Shown piece after piece: positions 38,172 to 47,749 of a stretch of DNA of 64,000 bases. The stretch is from Anaerovorax sp. IOR16 (lineage in GTDB: Bacteria; Bacillota; Clostridia; Peptostreptococcales; Anaerovoracaceae), in assembly GCF_017168145.1 (NCBI RefSeq), contig NZ_JADQTL010000009.1, forward strand, positions 744,001 to 808,000, read 5' to 3'. The notes below the pieces were generated by a model. That model saw only the letters and a list, made by a program, of their open reading frames with translations. It had not been told where the DNA came from and ran no database searches. Each line of letters begins with the position of its first letter. Position 1 is the stretch's first letter. Position numbers and translations under genes: made by a program.

Positions 38172-38203
38172 TAGACTCAGTTTAATACTGGGTCTATTTT
38201 TCT
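38172..38203 (+). terminator. Rho-independent terminator after the kinase gene
   Basis: TAGACTCAG/CTGGGTCTA stem (one G-T pair), 7-base loop, then TTTTTCT. Confidence 0.85.
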
Positions 38204-38339
38204 AAGAAAATATGACCTTTGAATATATCCGGGGAAAAATAGTTACTAAAGTCACTACAAAAGTGACTAATGGTATATTACATATTCTAATTCGGAGGAT
38301 TAAAATAAATATATATTTAAAAGGAGGATTATTATTATT

Positions 38340-39155
38340 ATGACAAAAGTACATGACATTGATTTTAAACTTTATGGAGATGATATGCAATTTGTTGAAA
38401 TTGAGCTTGATGGTGGAGAGAGCGTACTTGCAGAAGCTGGAGCAATGATGTATATGGATGAGAAAATTGTTATGGAAACGATTTTTGGAGATGGTAGTGA
38501 GAAAAACCAAGGGAAGGGGCTTATGGGCAAAATCATTGGTGCTGGAAAAAGAGCTATTACCGGTGAAGGTATTTTTATGACTGTGTTTTCTAATATGCAG
38601 GAAGGAAAGGCACATGTGTCTTTTGCAGCACCTTATCCAGGTAAAATAATTCCCGCAAATCTATCAGAATTTGGTGGTTCATTAATATGTCAAAAGGATG
38701 CTTTTTTGTGCGCTGCTAAAGGGATATCTATTGATATTCATTTACAAAAAAAGATTGGTGCAGGATTCTTTGGCGGCGAAGGTTTCATAATGCAAAAGTT
38801 AGAGGGAGATGGTATGGCGTTTTTGCATGCAGGTGGAACAATTATTAAAAAAAATCTACAGCCAGGAGAGATTTTAAAAATTGATACGGGGTGTTTAGTT
38901 GCAATGACATCAGATGTAGATTATGATGTTCAGTTTACTGGAGATATTAAATCTGGATTGTTTGGAGGAGAGGGTTTATTTTTAGCAACCCTTAGAGGTC
39001 CAGGGTCAGTGTGGCTTCAATCTTTGCCATTTAGCAGAATGGCAGACCGCATTTATTCTGCCGCTAGAGGAAAGGGTAGTAAAGGAGAGACAAAAGGGTT
39101 AAATAACCCTATTGAAGAGTTATCAGGGCTTACTAATTTATTTGGTAGAGATTAA
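38340..39155 (+). CDS. AIM24 / TIGR00266 family protein
   Basis: A 271-residue protein of the family named after yeast AIM24, of unknown biochemical role, with a repeated beta-sandwich. Seen: 'ELDGGESVLAEAGAMMYMDE' near the N-terminus, 'FLCAAKGISIDI', 'GAGFFGGEGFIMQKLEGDG' and 'SGLFGGEGLFLATLRGPGSVWLQ' (in two halves), the last being the family's most constant end. No signal peptide. GGAGG precedes the ATG. 18 bases to the next gene; it forms an operon with two lipoproteins. Confidence 0.9.
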   Translation: MTKVHDIDFKLYGDDMQFVEIELDGGESVLAEAGAMMYMDEKIVMETIFGDGSEKNQGKGLMGKIIGAGKRAITGEGIFMTVFSNMQEGKAHVSFAAPYPGKIIPANLSEFGGSLICQKDAFLCAAKGISIDIHLQKKIGAGFFGGEGFIMQKLEGDGMAFLHAGGTIIKKNLQPGEILKIDTGCLVAMTSDVDYDVQFTGDIKSGLFGGEGLFLATLRGPGSVWLQSLPFSRMADRIYSAARGKGSKGETKGLNNPIEELSGLTNLFGRD

Positions 39156-39173
39156 TTTTAAGGAGGCTTCTTA

Positions 39174-40097
39174 ATGAAAAATAAACTTATTTTATTAATT
39201 ATAGCTTGCTTACTAATGACATGTATGACTGCCTGTAAAGGAGAAAACAGCTCAGAAGAACTAATAGATGGTAATAATAAGATTAGCAATAAAAAGAATG
39301 TAAAAACAAAAGGTGTTGCTTGTGGTGAAGAGTTTGAATATGGGGATTTAAACTACAATGTCATTGGTGTTAAAACAAATGAATATAGTGATGGTGTTAA
39401 ATATTTAATTCTAAAAATTGAAGTATACAATAATGGTTCTAGTGATATAAAGTTCCATACAATTGATAGATTTGAATTGTATGGAGAAAGTGGTAAGGAA
39501 TATACGATGGACTTGTTTGCAGATATTGAAGTAAGCTTAGAAGGACAAATCACACCAGATAATAAAATAATGGGGGAGGTGGCTTTTGAAATTACTGATA
39601 GTAAAGATGAAAGCTTTACCTTACATATTGGAGAAAATTATGAAAATTATAAACCGGCCATCACTGTGTTACAGAGCGATATCAATAAGACATTTAATGA
39701 ACTTTTTAAAAGCAGTGGTGTAACAAGTAAATATGGAATAGGAACAACTATTAAGTCTGACCAATTTGATATCACATTGATTAGCGCTAACGTTGAACCG
39801 TGTGATAAAGATGGCAAAGAATTATTGGTTTGTGAATTTACTATTAAAAATAATAAGTCAGATTTACAAAATTTTATGATGGGGTTTAGTTTATTAGGAG
39901 CATATAATTCTAATGGTTTAAAACTTGATCCTAGACATGTAGATGTAACACTGCCAGTTGAAATCAATGGAAATTCGTCGGTAACAGGTAAGGTTCCTTA
40001 TTACATTGAAACCGGAACAAGAGATTTTTATATTTCAGTAAAACCAGATTTAAATGAGTTTGATAAGATAGTTAATATTGTATTTAGTGTGCAATAA
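39174..40097 (+). CDS. DUF4352-type lipoprotein
   Basis: A 307-residue exported lipoprotein with lipobox MTAC (Cys at about 21). Two domains follow. The first (about 45-165) matches the DUF4352 pattern of immunoglobulin-like envelope proteins ('YGDLNYNVIGVKTNEY', 'KYLILKIEVYNNGSSDI'), and the second (about 180-305) repeats it ('SDQFDITLISANVEP', 'LLVCEFTIKNNKSD'). So it is a tandem DUF4352-like protein. Function unknown. AAGGAGG precedes the ATG. Confidence 0.8.
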   Translation: MKNKLILLIIACLLMTCMTACKGENSSEELIDGNNKISNKKNVKTKGVACGEEFEYGDLNYNVIGVKTNEYSDGVKYLILKIEVYNNGSSDIKFHTIDRFELYGESGKEYTMDLFADIEVSLEGQITPDNKIMGEVAFEITDSKDESFTLHIGENYENYKPAITVLQSDINKTFNELFKSSGVTSKYGIGTTIKSDQFDITLISANVEPCDKDGKELLVCEFTIKNNKSDLQNFMMGFSLLGAYNSNGLKLDPRHVDVTLPVEINGNSSVTGKVPYYIETGTRDFYISVKPDLNEFDKIVNIVFSVQ

Positions 40098-40116
40098 TTT
40101 AAGGAGGGAAATTATT

Positions 40117-40866
40117 ATGAAAAAGAAGTTACATGCTTTGTTTTTTTTGTTGGTGGCATTACTTGTGGTAAGTGCAAGTTTTGTGGGGTGTTCTAATGAA
40201 AAAAGTACAGAAAATAATGGGGCGAATGAGTTGGTGGAGCAACAATCAGATACAAAGGGGATAGATGCATCTCTTGAAGGAATGGAGTTGTTAGCTACTA
40301 TACAATATAATCCACCTAAGAATATGGTAACAGAAACAGAAATGGTAGGTGCTGGGTTTTCATCAAATGCAACTACATATTATAATGGTGAAAATAGCAG
40401 AATCGAAACTTTGACGAGTGATATGGGAAAGCAGATTACTATTTATAATGCACAAAAAGGGGAAACTTATCAATATACAGAAGGTGAAAAGACTGGTATA
40501 TTGATGGCAGATGGAGAGGATTCGGAAGATATGGAAGGAGCAGATGTACCAAGCTTTAAGGATTTGGTTGATGAGTCTTCAGAAAATGTAGTTGCTAGAG
40601 TTGAAAAGCTTGATGGTGAAGACGTAATATACATAGAAACAACACAATCAGAAGAGGGTATGGGTGATGTAATTGTACAAATGTGGTATTCTGCTAAGTA
40701 CTGTATTCCTTTAAAGTATGAAATGATAATGAATGGGCAGGTAATGACAAGCTTTGTTGTTAAAAATGTTAAGACAGATGTAAAAATGCAGGATGATTTA
40801 TTTATACCACCAAGTGACATTGAGTTTATGAATTATGATGTCGATGTACTAGGACTTATGGAGTAA
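40117..40866 (+). CDS. LolA-like / DUF4412-type lipoprotein
   Basis: A 249-residue lipoprotein with lipobox FVGC. The mature part has the spaced beta pattern of LolA/LppX-type folds: 'TTYYNGENSRIETL', 'ITIYNAQKGETYQYTEG', and 'VIVQMWYSAKYCIPLKYEMI' close to the C-terminus. Such proteins in Firmicutes are poorly understood. ATG at 40117 with AAGGAGG 8 bases upstream is chosen over an in-frame ATG at 40078 inside the previous gene, because the signal peptide starts there. Confidence 0.78.
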   Translation: MKKKLHALFFLLVALLVVSASFVGCSNEKSTENNGANELVEQQSDTKGIDASLEGMELLATIQYNPPKNMVTETEMVGAGFSSNATTYYNGENSRIETLTSDMGKQITIYNAQKGETYQYTEGEKTGILMADGEDSEDMEGADVPSFKDLVDESSENVVARVEKLDGEDVIYIETTQSEEGMGDVIVQMWYSAKYCIPLKYEMIMNGQVMTSFVVKNVKTDVKMQDDLFIPPSDIEFMNYDVDVLGLME

Positions 40867-41268
40867 TTATAAAATAAATATTTTTACAATATTTAAATGA
40901 AAAGAGTTTACTATACAAATGGATGTTAATGTGGTATTGTATTATTAAGGTAAAGTAAAAGGAGTTGATTTATCCGATCCATTGTAACAATTGAATGAAT
41001 TGGAAACGAATATTTAAAACAACATTTTTAATCCAAATAAATTTTTTAAAGCCATTAGACTTAGATAGGTTTATTTGTGATAAGTTGTTTTAATTATTCT
41101 GAGTGATTATTTAGCGTCTCAGAATTTCTGAGGCGTTTTTTTGTTTTCAAAAGTATTTTTATTTTAGTTTAACTTTTGAAAGCAACCACGGAATAAATAC
41201 TGTTTATTCTGAATTCATACTTTACCTAGAAGAAAACTAAATATTAAAGCTTAAGGAGAATTTATATT
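40867..41268. other. Gene-free 402-bp spacer
   Basis: AT-rich, no open frame of note. It holds one terminator at 41114-41142 and, at 41252-41260, the ribosome binding site of the methyltransferase gene. The terminator may belong to the lipoprotein operon although it is 250 bases beyond its stop. Confidence 0.6.
41114..41142 (+). terminator. Rho-independent terminator
   Basis: GCGTCTCAGA/TCTGAGGCG stem with an ATT loop and one G-T pair, followed by seven T. Confidence 0.88.
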
Positions 41269-42057
41269 ATGAAAATTATAGATAATAACAAAATTAATCT
41301 GTCAGTACTAAAAAATTCAATTGTACAACCAGAAATCTTTGAGAAAGGAACTGATAAATTCTGGGATGATGAATATATATCAGAGCAAATGCTGAATTTT
41401 CATTTGAATCCGGATATAGAGGCTGCCAGTAAAACAAAAGATACGATTGATGCTGAAGCAAGTTTTATAATTAAGTCAACGAATATGAAAGGAGGTAAAA
41501 AGGTATTAGACTTGGGTTGTGGACCTGGTCTTTACGTACGGGAATTCGCTAAAACGGGAGCAATGGTTACGGGAGTAGACATTTCTGAACGGTCTATTAA
41601 TTATGCAAATGAAAATATCAAACCAGAGTATAAGAATACACTTTTCATTAAAAAGAATTATCTTAATATCAGCTTCAATAATTCTTTTGATATAGCAACA
41701 TTGATTTTTTATGACTTTTGTGCACTTAGTACAAATGAACAAATGATATTGCTTTCAAAAATACATGGAGCTTTAAGAGACAATGGTATTTTAATATTAG
41801 ATGTTGTTTCAGAAAACAAAGAAACCTCAATATCAACTAATGTTTCTGTATGTGAAGGGGGCTTCTGGAGTCCAAAACCCTATATAGAAATACTCAATAC
41901 CTATTTGTATGAAGAACCAAAGACAGAAGGGCTACAATATACAATTATTGATGAAGATGGTGTCACAAAAGTTATAAGAATCTATCATCGCCTATTTAAA
42001 TTGACAGAGATTACAAAAATGCTTAATAAAAATGGTTTCAAAATTGAAAGTCTATAA
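41269..42057 (+). CDS. Class I SAM-dependent methyltransferase, substrate unknown
   Basis: A 262-residue methyltransferase. SAM motif I is 'VLDLGCGPGLYVREFAKTG' (about 82-100), motif II 'VTGVDISERSINYA', and a post-motif 'ILILDVVSE' strand is present. The N-terminal 70 residues ('FEKGTDKFWDDEYISEQML') occur in a clostridial group of methyltransferases of unknown substrate. AAGGAG precedes the ATG. Monocistronic, with a terminator downstream. Confidence 0.85.
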   Translation: MKIIDNNKINLSVLKNSIVQPEIFEKGTDKFWDDEYISEQMLNFHLNPDIEAASKTKDTIDAEASFIIKSTNMKGGKKVLDLGCGPGLYVREFAKTGAMVTGVDISERSINYANENIKPEYKNTLFIKKNYLNISFNNSFDIATLIFYDFCALSTNEQMILLSKIHGALRDNGILILDVVSENKETSISTNVSVCEGGFWSPKPYIEILNTYLYEEPKTEGLQYTIIDEDGVTKVIRIYHRLFKLTEITKMLNKNGFKIESL

Positions 42058-42183
42058 GAATTTAAAAGGTGAATCACTGACCGAAGATTCAGATACGTTT
42101 GGCATTATAGTTCGCAAGGTATAGATTGATTTTCATAGGATTACTATGGGATAAATAAAAAAGATGTGTGTATAATTCTTAAG

Positions 42184-42220
42184 AATAGACGTACTTTTGG
42201 AGTGCGTCTATTTTGATTTT
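42184..42220 (+). terminator. Rho-independent terminator after the methyltransferase gene
   Basis: AATAGACGTAC/GTGCGTCTATT stem (one G-T pair) with a 7-base loop, then TTGATTTTTC. Confidence 0.85.
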
Positions 42221-42369
42221 TCATGAAGGAGGGGGGAATATTTATAAAAGCAATAATATTTCTATATATTAAAAATAAAATTGATATAGTGGATACTGTT
42301 AGGGGAATACTTTGCATTATCCATACATTAATTTTAGATGATGGAAGTGTATGGTTAGGAGTGAAAAGA

Positions 42370-43029
42370 ATGTATTACTGGAGTGAGGATGATTGTAATA
42401 TTAATTTAGAAGAAGAATTAACTTCTATGAATAACGTTAGTGAATTGTATATTGGAATTGCTTTTTTTTCTAGTGAAGGGCTTCGCATTTTAAAAAATAT
42501 TGCTAAAAAAAACAAATTGAAGAAGGAAAATGTTCACATATATATGTCGGATGAATTTTCACAAAATAAGCCACATGAATTATTAGAGGAAGTGTGTAAA
42601 ATTGCAAAAGTTAAGATTTTTTTTCATCGTATGTTTCATGCGAAGGTGTATTTGTTAAAGGGGGATACTACTAAATTAATATATGGTTCATCCAACTTTA
42701 CAGCAGGGGGTTTTTACAAAAATATTGAGTTTGATAGCATTCAGGAAATTGGAAAAAAGAATTTAAATGAAATAGAAGACTTTTTTAAGTATTGTGAGTT
42801 GCATTCCACTACCGTTACGGATGATGTCATTCAACACTATAAAGAGATGTATAATGAAATTAAAGAATTGAAGAAAATTCAGGAAAAATTGAGGAAAAAG
42901 ATAAAGGGATATCATAAGAATAAGGTTCAGATGTCAGACATACATAACGATGTTTATCCAATAATAGAACGAAAAGGATTGCTGAGTTCTATCATACAAT
43001 TTATGGGATATAGACATAAGAAAAAATAA
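42370..43029 (+). CDS. Phospholipase D-type nuclease-like protein with one HKD motif
   Basis: A 219-residue protein with one PLD motif: 'FHAKVYLLKGDTTKLIYGSS' (His90, Lys92) followed by 'NFTAGGF'. Single-HKD proteins of this kind dimerise to form an active site and are found as restriction-type endonucleases (BfiI, NgoFVII) and in defence or helicase-linked proteins. The C-terminal 70 residues are a basic coiled coil ('KELKKIQEKLRKKIKGYHKN'). ATG at 42370 with TAGGAG 8 bases upstream is chosen. The frame is open upstream to 42223, but that stretch has no ribosome binding site at a plausible start and does not look like protein. The gene ends 60 bases before the second IS copy. Confidence 0.7.
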   Translation: MYYWSEDDCNINLEEELTSMNNVSELYIGIAFFSSEGLRILKNIAKKNKLKKENVHIYMSDEFSQNKPHELLEEVCKIAKVKIFFHRMFHAKVYLLKGDTTKLIYGSSNFTAGGFYKNIEFDSIQEIGKKNLNEIEDFFKYCELHSTTVTDDVIQHYKEMYNEIKELKKIQEKLRKKIKGYHKNKVQMSDIHNDVYPIIERKGLLSSIIQFMGYRHKKK

Positions 43030-43161
43030 AAATATGACTGAACAATATATAATAAAAAAGGCAAAATAAGCGAAGCATGCTTTATTTTGGGGAGTATCCT
43101 AAAGTTTGTGTAAACCTCTAAACTGATGTAAGATAAATATATCAGTTTGGAGGTTTTATTT

Positions 43162-44418
43162 ATGCCCAAAAGAAGAAAAGAATCACCCCAAAAACAAGCA
43201 ATCAGAAAAATGATGCAGGAATACTTAAAAGAGAATGATATTCCTATCAAAAATGGTACAGATGTCAATTCTGTTATGCGTGATATGATGTCTGTATTAC
43301 TGGAGGGTTCTCTGGAAGGAGAATTAGAAGACGAACTGGGATACTCAAAATATGACTATCGGAATAAGGAAACCGACAATAGTCGGAATGGATATTCTTC
43401 TAAAATCATGCATACAAACTATGGAGATATGAATGTTGCTATTCCTCGTGACCGTAATGGAGAATATGAACCCCAGCTTATCAAGAAATATCAAAATACC
43501 GTTACGCAAGATATGGAAGAAAGGATACTTTCCATGTATGCAAAAGGTATGACTACAAATGATATTGAATCCCATATGCGTGAGTTATATGACATTGATA
43601 TTTCTGACAGTACGATTAGCCGAGTTACTGATAAAATTATACCGATTGTAAAGGAATGGCAGGAACGTCCTTTGGAAGAAGTATATGCGGTTGTTTTTAT
43701 GGATGCAATTCATTTCCACGTTCGTAGTGAAGGAAGAATACGAAAAAAGGCTGTGTATATTGCTTTGGGAATTGATATGAATGGTAGAAAGGACGTTTTA
43801 GGTATGTATGTTGGTGAAAATGAAAATGCTAAATTCTGGCTTTCTATACTGAATGGGCTAAAAAATCGTGGTGTAAAAGATATCTTAATAACATGTATTG
43901 ATGGACTAAGTGGATTTCCACAAGCAATTGAAGCAGTCTATCCTGAAACAGAGATACAGCAGTGCATTATTCATCAAATCCGTAACTCCACTAAATTTGT
44001 ATCCTACAAAGATTTGAAAGCTCTGATGGCTGATTTGAAGCGAGTCTATACTGCCCCAACAGAAGAATTAGCCCTAAATGAATTGGAGTTGTTTCAAGAA
44101 AAATGGGATGTAAAATATCCGAAAATCTATAAATCTTGGCATGATAATTGGTCAACTTTAGCAACCTATTTTAAATATCCTGAAGCTGTTAGGCGGCTTA
44201 TTTATACCACAAATGCCATTGAGGGATTTAATCGTCAACTTCGTAAAGTAACAAAAAGCAAGACAATTTTTCCTTCTGACGATAGCCTTTTAAAAATGCT
44301 ATATCTGGCAACGATAGATATCACAAAAAAGTGGACAGGATATCGTAGGGACTGGGGACGGATATATTCCCAGTTAGAGATTTATTTTGAGGAAAGACTA
44401 AAAAATCTCAACTTCTAA
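43162..44418 (+). CDS. IS256-family transposase (mutator type), copy 2
   Basis: Same 418-residue protein as copy 1 with the same DDE residues (Asp181, Asp247, Glu354) and the same start context (GGAGG 8 bases before ATG). No difference between the two translations was seen, so one copy is probably a recent product of the other. Confidence 0.95.
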   Translation: MPKRRKESPQKQAIRKMMQEYLKENDIPIKNGTDVNSVMRDMMSVLLEGSLEGELEDELGYSKYDYRNKETDNSRNGYSSKIMHTNYGDMNVAIPRDRNGEYEPQLIKKYQNTVTQDMEERILSMYAKGMTTNDIESHMRELYDIDISDSTISRVTDKIIPIVKEWQERPLEEVYAVVFMDAIHFHVRSEGRIRKKAVYIALGIDMNGRKDVLGMYVGENENAKFWLSILNGLKNRGVKDILITCIDGLSGFPQAIEAVYPETEIQQCIIHQIRNSTKFVSYKDLKALMADLKRVYTAPTEELALNELELFQEKWDVKYPKIYKSWHDNWSTLATYFKYPEAVRRLIYTTNAIEGFNRQLRKVTKSKTIFPSDDSLLKMLYLATIDITKKWTGYRRDWGRIYSQLEIYFEERLKNLNF

Positions 44419-44443
44419 AAAACAACTTGTTCGGCAAGTTTTA

Positions 44444-44471
44444 TTGACATGCAAAAAAATCATTGTATAAT
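44444..44471 (+). promoter_or_regulatory. Outward-facing promoter in the IS 3' end, copy 2
   Basis: Same TTGACA-16-TATAAT as in copy 1. Here it points into the 3' end of the GntR gene on the other strand, so it could make antisense RNA to that regulator. Confidence 0.65.
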
Positions 44472-44621
44472 GCAAACAAGGGTAGAATCCCAAAATTGAC
44501 TCTGCCCTTAAGTAACTATTCACATATCTTATATCAGATTTTTGAGTTTACACAAAACTTGAAACTGTCCCTTATTTTGCCTTTTTTTGATTGAAAATAT
44601 TTTACTTTTAATCAGAATTCA

Positions 44622-45299
44622 TTAGATAGTTGTGTCCATAACAATCTTAATGGCTTCTTCATAAGATCGGGTTAAATGATCAGTTAGCGTTTTACATGCA
44701 AGATCAATGTCTTTTGACAGAATGGCATCGATAATAGCAATGTGTTCCTGATTGCTAGGACTAAATCGTACTACGTCAATTTGTGTGGAAGCACGAAATA
44801 GTGTTAAATAATCTTGAAAACTTTCCATTAATTCATTTGTATAATAATTATCGATGGAAACAACGATTCCCATATGAAATTCATTGTCTAAATTAGATAG
44901 TTCAATGGCATCTTTACTGGACAAATCAAAATCAGCACGCGTATATTTTATAAATTCTTCTTTCATTTTTGAAATCCATGCAAAATCAATTCTGTCCATT
45001 CCAATTCGTAAAATCTGCGGTTCTAATAAAGAACGCATCTGAAAAATATCTCGAATCCGTTTTGGTGAAATTCTAGCAATCTCAATGCCTCGCCTTGGAT
45101 GGATGATGAGAAACTGTTCTTTTGATAATTGAAGCAAAGCTTCTCTTACAGGAGTTCTTCCGATGCCTAAGGCTTCTTGAAGTTGTGCTTCGTTTACAAC
45201 CATTCCCGGCTTCAAATGATGCGATAAAATCATAGATTTTAATTGTTTATATGCTTGTTGTGCCAAACCCTCTTTTTTCGTAAAAAGTACATCGTTCAT
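44622..45299 (-). CDS. GntR-family (FadR/FCD type) regulator of the hexuronate operon
   Basis: A 225-residue repressor-type regulator. The N-terminal winged helix has 'LGIGRTPVREALLQLSKEQF'; the C-terminal FCD ligand domain has metal-binding-type His residues in 'DNEFHMGIV', 'NQEHIAIIDAIL' and 'LTDHLTRSYE'. ATG at 45299 with AGGAGG 6 bases upstream is chosen; an earlier in-frame ATG at 45338 overlaps the promoter. Divergent from uxaC with a 238-base gap. By position it should control the uronate genes and sense a uronate or a pathway intermediate, like ExuR/UxuR. Confidence 0.88.
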   Translation of the reverse strand: MNDVLFTKKEGLAQQAYKQLKSMILSHHLKPGMVVNEAQLQEALGIGRTPVREALLQLSKEQFLIIHPRRGIEIARISPKRIRDIFQMRSLLEPQILRIGMDRIDFAWISKMKEEFIKYTRADFDLSSKDAIELSNLDNEFHMGIVVSIDNYYTNELMESFQDYLTLFRASTQIDVVRFSPSNQEHIAIIDAILSKDIDLACKTLTDHLTRSYEEAIKIVMDTTI

Positions 45300-45435
45300 A
45301 GTTAACCTCCTATAATATTGAAGAAGCTTTAATAGCAAATAGCAAAATTTATCCTAACAGTTCTTAATATTAATGTCAATAATTACACTTTATCGACTTG
45401 AATTTATTTAAATATTCAAAAAAATCAAATTAATT

Positions 45436-45465
45436 ATTGACATCTTATAGTCAATATAATATATT
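45436..45465 (+). promoter_or_regulatory. Hexuronate operon promoter with candidate GntR operator
   Basis: TTGACA at 45437-45442 and TATATT at 45460-45465 are 17 bases apart, about 75 bases upstream of uxaC. The perfect inverted repeat ATTGAC-N8-GTCAAT (45436-45455) covers the -35 box and part of the spacer, a good place for repression by the divergent GntR regulator. Confidence 0.6.
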
Positions 45466-45537
45466 GGCTATATAAATATATCACTAATATATCACAAAAA
45501 ATAAGTAGATGCACTCATCTTTTATGGAGGTTGACAA

Positions 45538-46944
45538 TTGAAGGCGTTTATCGATGAAAATTTTTTACTTTCAAATAAAACTGCACAAAATTTATATCAT
45601 GAATTTGCAAAAGAGATGCCTATTGTAGATTACCATTGTCATATTGATCCAAGGGATATTTCAGAAAATAGATGCTATGAAAATATCACACAACTTTGGT
45701 TGTATGGAGATCATTACAAGTGGAGACTTATGCGTTCCAATGGTATAGACGAACATTATATTACTGGGGAAGCGAGTGATAAAGAAAAATTTCAAAAATA
45801 TGCGAAAACAATGGAAGCTGCAATTGGAAATCCTCTTTATCATTGGAGTCATTTAGAATTAAAACGATATTTTGATTACCATGGAACAATTAATGAAAAG
45901 AATGCGGAAGAGATATGGAATCATTGCAATCAAATTATAAAAGAAAAAGGAATAAATACCCGCTCCTTAATACTTAATTCCAATGTAAAATTACTTTGCA
46001 CAACGGACGATCCGATTGATGATTTAAATCATCATGATTATTTGAAAGCAGATTCGAGTTTCTCAGTTCCTGTATTACCAGCATGGCGGCCAGATAAAGT
46101 AGTCAATATTGAACATTCCGATTTTGTGGATTACATAAAGAAATTAGCGGCAAAGAGTAACTGCAGTATTTATACTTTTCAGGATTTAACGGAGGCCTTG
46201 TCACAGCGAATGGACTATTTTAATGCTAGAAGTTGCAAAATTTCAGATCATGGTTTAGCAAATTGCAAGTATATTTCTGCTAGCAGACAAGAAGTAGAAG
46301 ATATTTTTACTAAAAAGCTAGAAGGAAAAGTGATATCTGAGATAGAGGCGTCGAAGTATAAAACAGAATTAATGTATTTTTTCGGAAAGGAATATCAAAA
46401 ACGTGATTGGGTGATGCAGCTTCATTTTGGTGCGAAAAGAGATAACAATACAAAAATGTACCAATATTTAGGTTCTGACACTGGATATGACTGCATTGGA
46501 GAAAAAGTAGATTTTGCAGCAGTAACTGATTTTTTAAATGTACTTGCTCTTACGAATCAACTTCCCAAAACAATTATTTATTCTCTAGATCCGAATGATA
46601 ATGCAGTGATTGATTCGATTTTAGGTTGTTTTCAAACTGCAGATATAAAAGGAAAGATGCAGCATGGTTCTGCTTGGTGGTTTAATGATCATAAAACTGG
46701 AATGGAAAATCAACTAAAATCTTTGGCAAACCTTAGTTTGTTGGGAAATTTTATAGGAATGACGACTGATTCTAGAAGTTTTTTATCGTATGTAAGGCAT
46801 GAATATTTTAGAAGAATTCTATGTAATTTAATTGGAACATGGGTGGAAAATGGTGAATATCCCAATGATCCAAAAGCCTTAGGGAAAATTGTAAAAAATA
46901 TATCTTACAATAATTGCGTTGATTATTTTGGGTTTCATATTTAA
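45538..46944 (+). CDS. uxaC: Glucuronate/galacturonate isomerase
   Basis: Converts D-glucuronate to D-fructuronate and D-galacturonate to D-tagaturonate, the first step of both branches. The 468 residues have the amidohydrolase-like metal motif 'VDYHCHIDP' near residue 30, '[11 protein letters not shown]', 'VLPAWRPDK' and '[20 protein letters not shown]' near the end. TTG start with GGAGG 7 bases upstream; the usual family opening follows. First gene of the operon. Confidence 0.96.
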   Translation: MKAFIDENFLLSNKTAQNLYHEFAKEMPIVDYHCHIDPRDISENRCYENITQLWLYGDHYKWRLMRSNGIDEHYITGEASDKEKFQKYAKTMEAAIGNPLYHWSHLELKRYFDYHGTINEKNAEEIWNHCNQIIKEKGINTRSLILNSNVKLLCTTDDPIDDLNHHDYLKADSSFSVPVLPAWRPDKVVNIEHSDFVDYIKKLAAKSNCSIYTFQDLTEALSQRMDYFNARSCKISDHGLANCKYISASRQEVEDIFTKKLEGKVISEIEASKYKTELMYFFGKEYQKRDWVMQLHFGAKRDNNTKMYQYLGSDTGYDCIGEKVDFAAVTDFLNVLALTNQLPKTIIYSLDPNDNAVIDSILGCFQTADIKGKMQHGSAWWFNDHKTGMENQLKSLANLSLLGNFIGMTTDSRSFLSYVRHEYFRRILCNLIGTWVENGEYPNDPKALGKIVKNISYNNCVDYFGFHI

Positions 46945-46955
46945 GAGGTGAAAAA

Positions 46956-47681
46956 ATGATAACGACGAAAGGTTTGAAAAAGAATTTCGGTAGCAATGAA
47001 GTTTTAAAAGGAATTGATATGCATATTCAGCGAGGTGAAGTGGTTGCAGTCATTGGTCCTTCTGGTTCTGGAAAAAGTACGTTTCTTCGCTGTTTAAATC
47101 TTTTAGAGCAGCCAACTGATGGTGAGATTATTTATCATGGTGAGGATATTACAAAGATGAAGCCCAAAAACAGTTTAGAGCTTTTAAGCTCAATGGGTAT
47201 GGTATTTCAGCAGTTTAATCTTTTCCCGCACATGACGGTTCTGAATAATATCATTCTTGCACCGTTAAAAGTGAAAAATATGAATCGAGCAGAAGTGGAA
47301 ACAAAGGCCATGGACTTGTTAAAAACGGTAGGCTTAGAAGATAAAAGTGGTGCCTATCCAGCGCAGTTATCAGGAGGACAGCAGCAGCGTGTCGCTATTG
47401 CAAGAGCTCTTTGCATGGAACCGGAGTTAATGTTATTTGATGAACCAACTTCAGCACTTGATCCAGAAATGGTTGGAGAAGTATTAGAAGTTATGAAAAA
47501 ATTAGTGAATTTTGGAATGACTATGATTGTTGTTACACATGAAATGGGATTTGCGAAAGAGGCAGCAGATCGGGTTGTCTTTATGGACGGTGGCTATATT
47601 GTTGAAGAGAATAATCCAGAAGAATTCTTTAAAAATCCTAAAAGTAAGCGACTTCAGGAATTTCTTGGAAAAATGTTGTAA
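46956..47681 (+). CDS. ABC transporter ATPase, polar amino-acid (GlnQ/PAAT) type
   Basis: A 241-residue ATPase with Walker [10 protein letters not shown]-loop '[14 protein letters not shown]', signature LSGGQQQR and Walker B '[14 protein letters not shown]'. The sequence type is that of GlnQ/HisP importers. It lies 11 bases after uxaC; the matching binding protein and permease are 3.4 and 4.3 kb downstream in the same operon. Its placement among uronate enzymes suggests that the system imports a sugar acid rather than an amino acid; this is inference. Confidence 0.9.
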   Translation: MITTKGLKKNFGSNEVLKGIDMHIQRGEVVAVIGPSGSGKSTFLRCLNLLEQPTDGEIIYHGEDITKMKPKNSLELLSSMGMVFQQFNLFPHMTVLNNIILAPLKVKNMNRAEVETKAMDLLKTVGLEDKSGAYPAQLSGGQQQRVAIARALCMEPELMLFDEPTSALDPEMVGEVLEVMKKLVNFGMTMIVVTHEMGFAKEAADRVVFMDGGYIVEENNPEEFFKNPKSKRLQEFLGKML

Positions 47682-47749
47682 GTATTAGATACTAGGATAA
47701 AAAGAGTCGGGGTTATTGATAAAACTATTTATGATGAATGGAGGGAGTT

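Larger units (their letters stand above)
43090..44571 (+). mobile_element. IS256-family insertion sequence, copy 2
   Basis: 1482 bp, apparently identical to copy 1. Flanked by the 8-bp target duplication TTATTTTG (43082-43089, 44572-44579). It inserted in a GGCAAAATAAG...CTTATTTTGCC type inverted repeat that looks like the terminator of the PLD gene, of which the two arms now lie on either side of the element. Confidence 0.95.

Noticed and set aside
42223-42369. Long N-terminal extension of the PLD-type protein
   Set aside because: The open frame upstream lacks a ribosome binding site and reads like translated spacer after a terminator; ATG 42370 has TAGGAG at the right distance.
45437-45460. 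TTGACA followed by TATAAT as promoter of uxaC
   Set aside because: The spacing is only 12 bases; the TATATT at 17 bases is the better -10 box.
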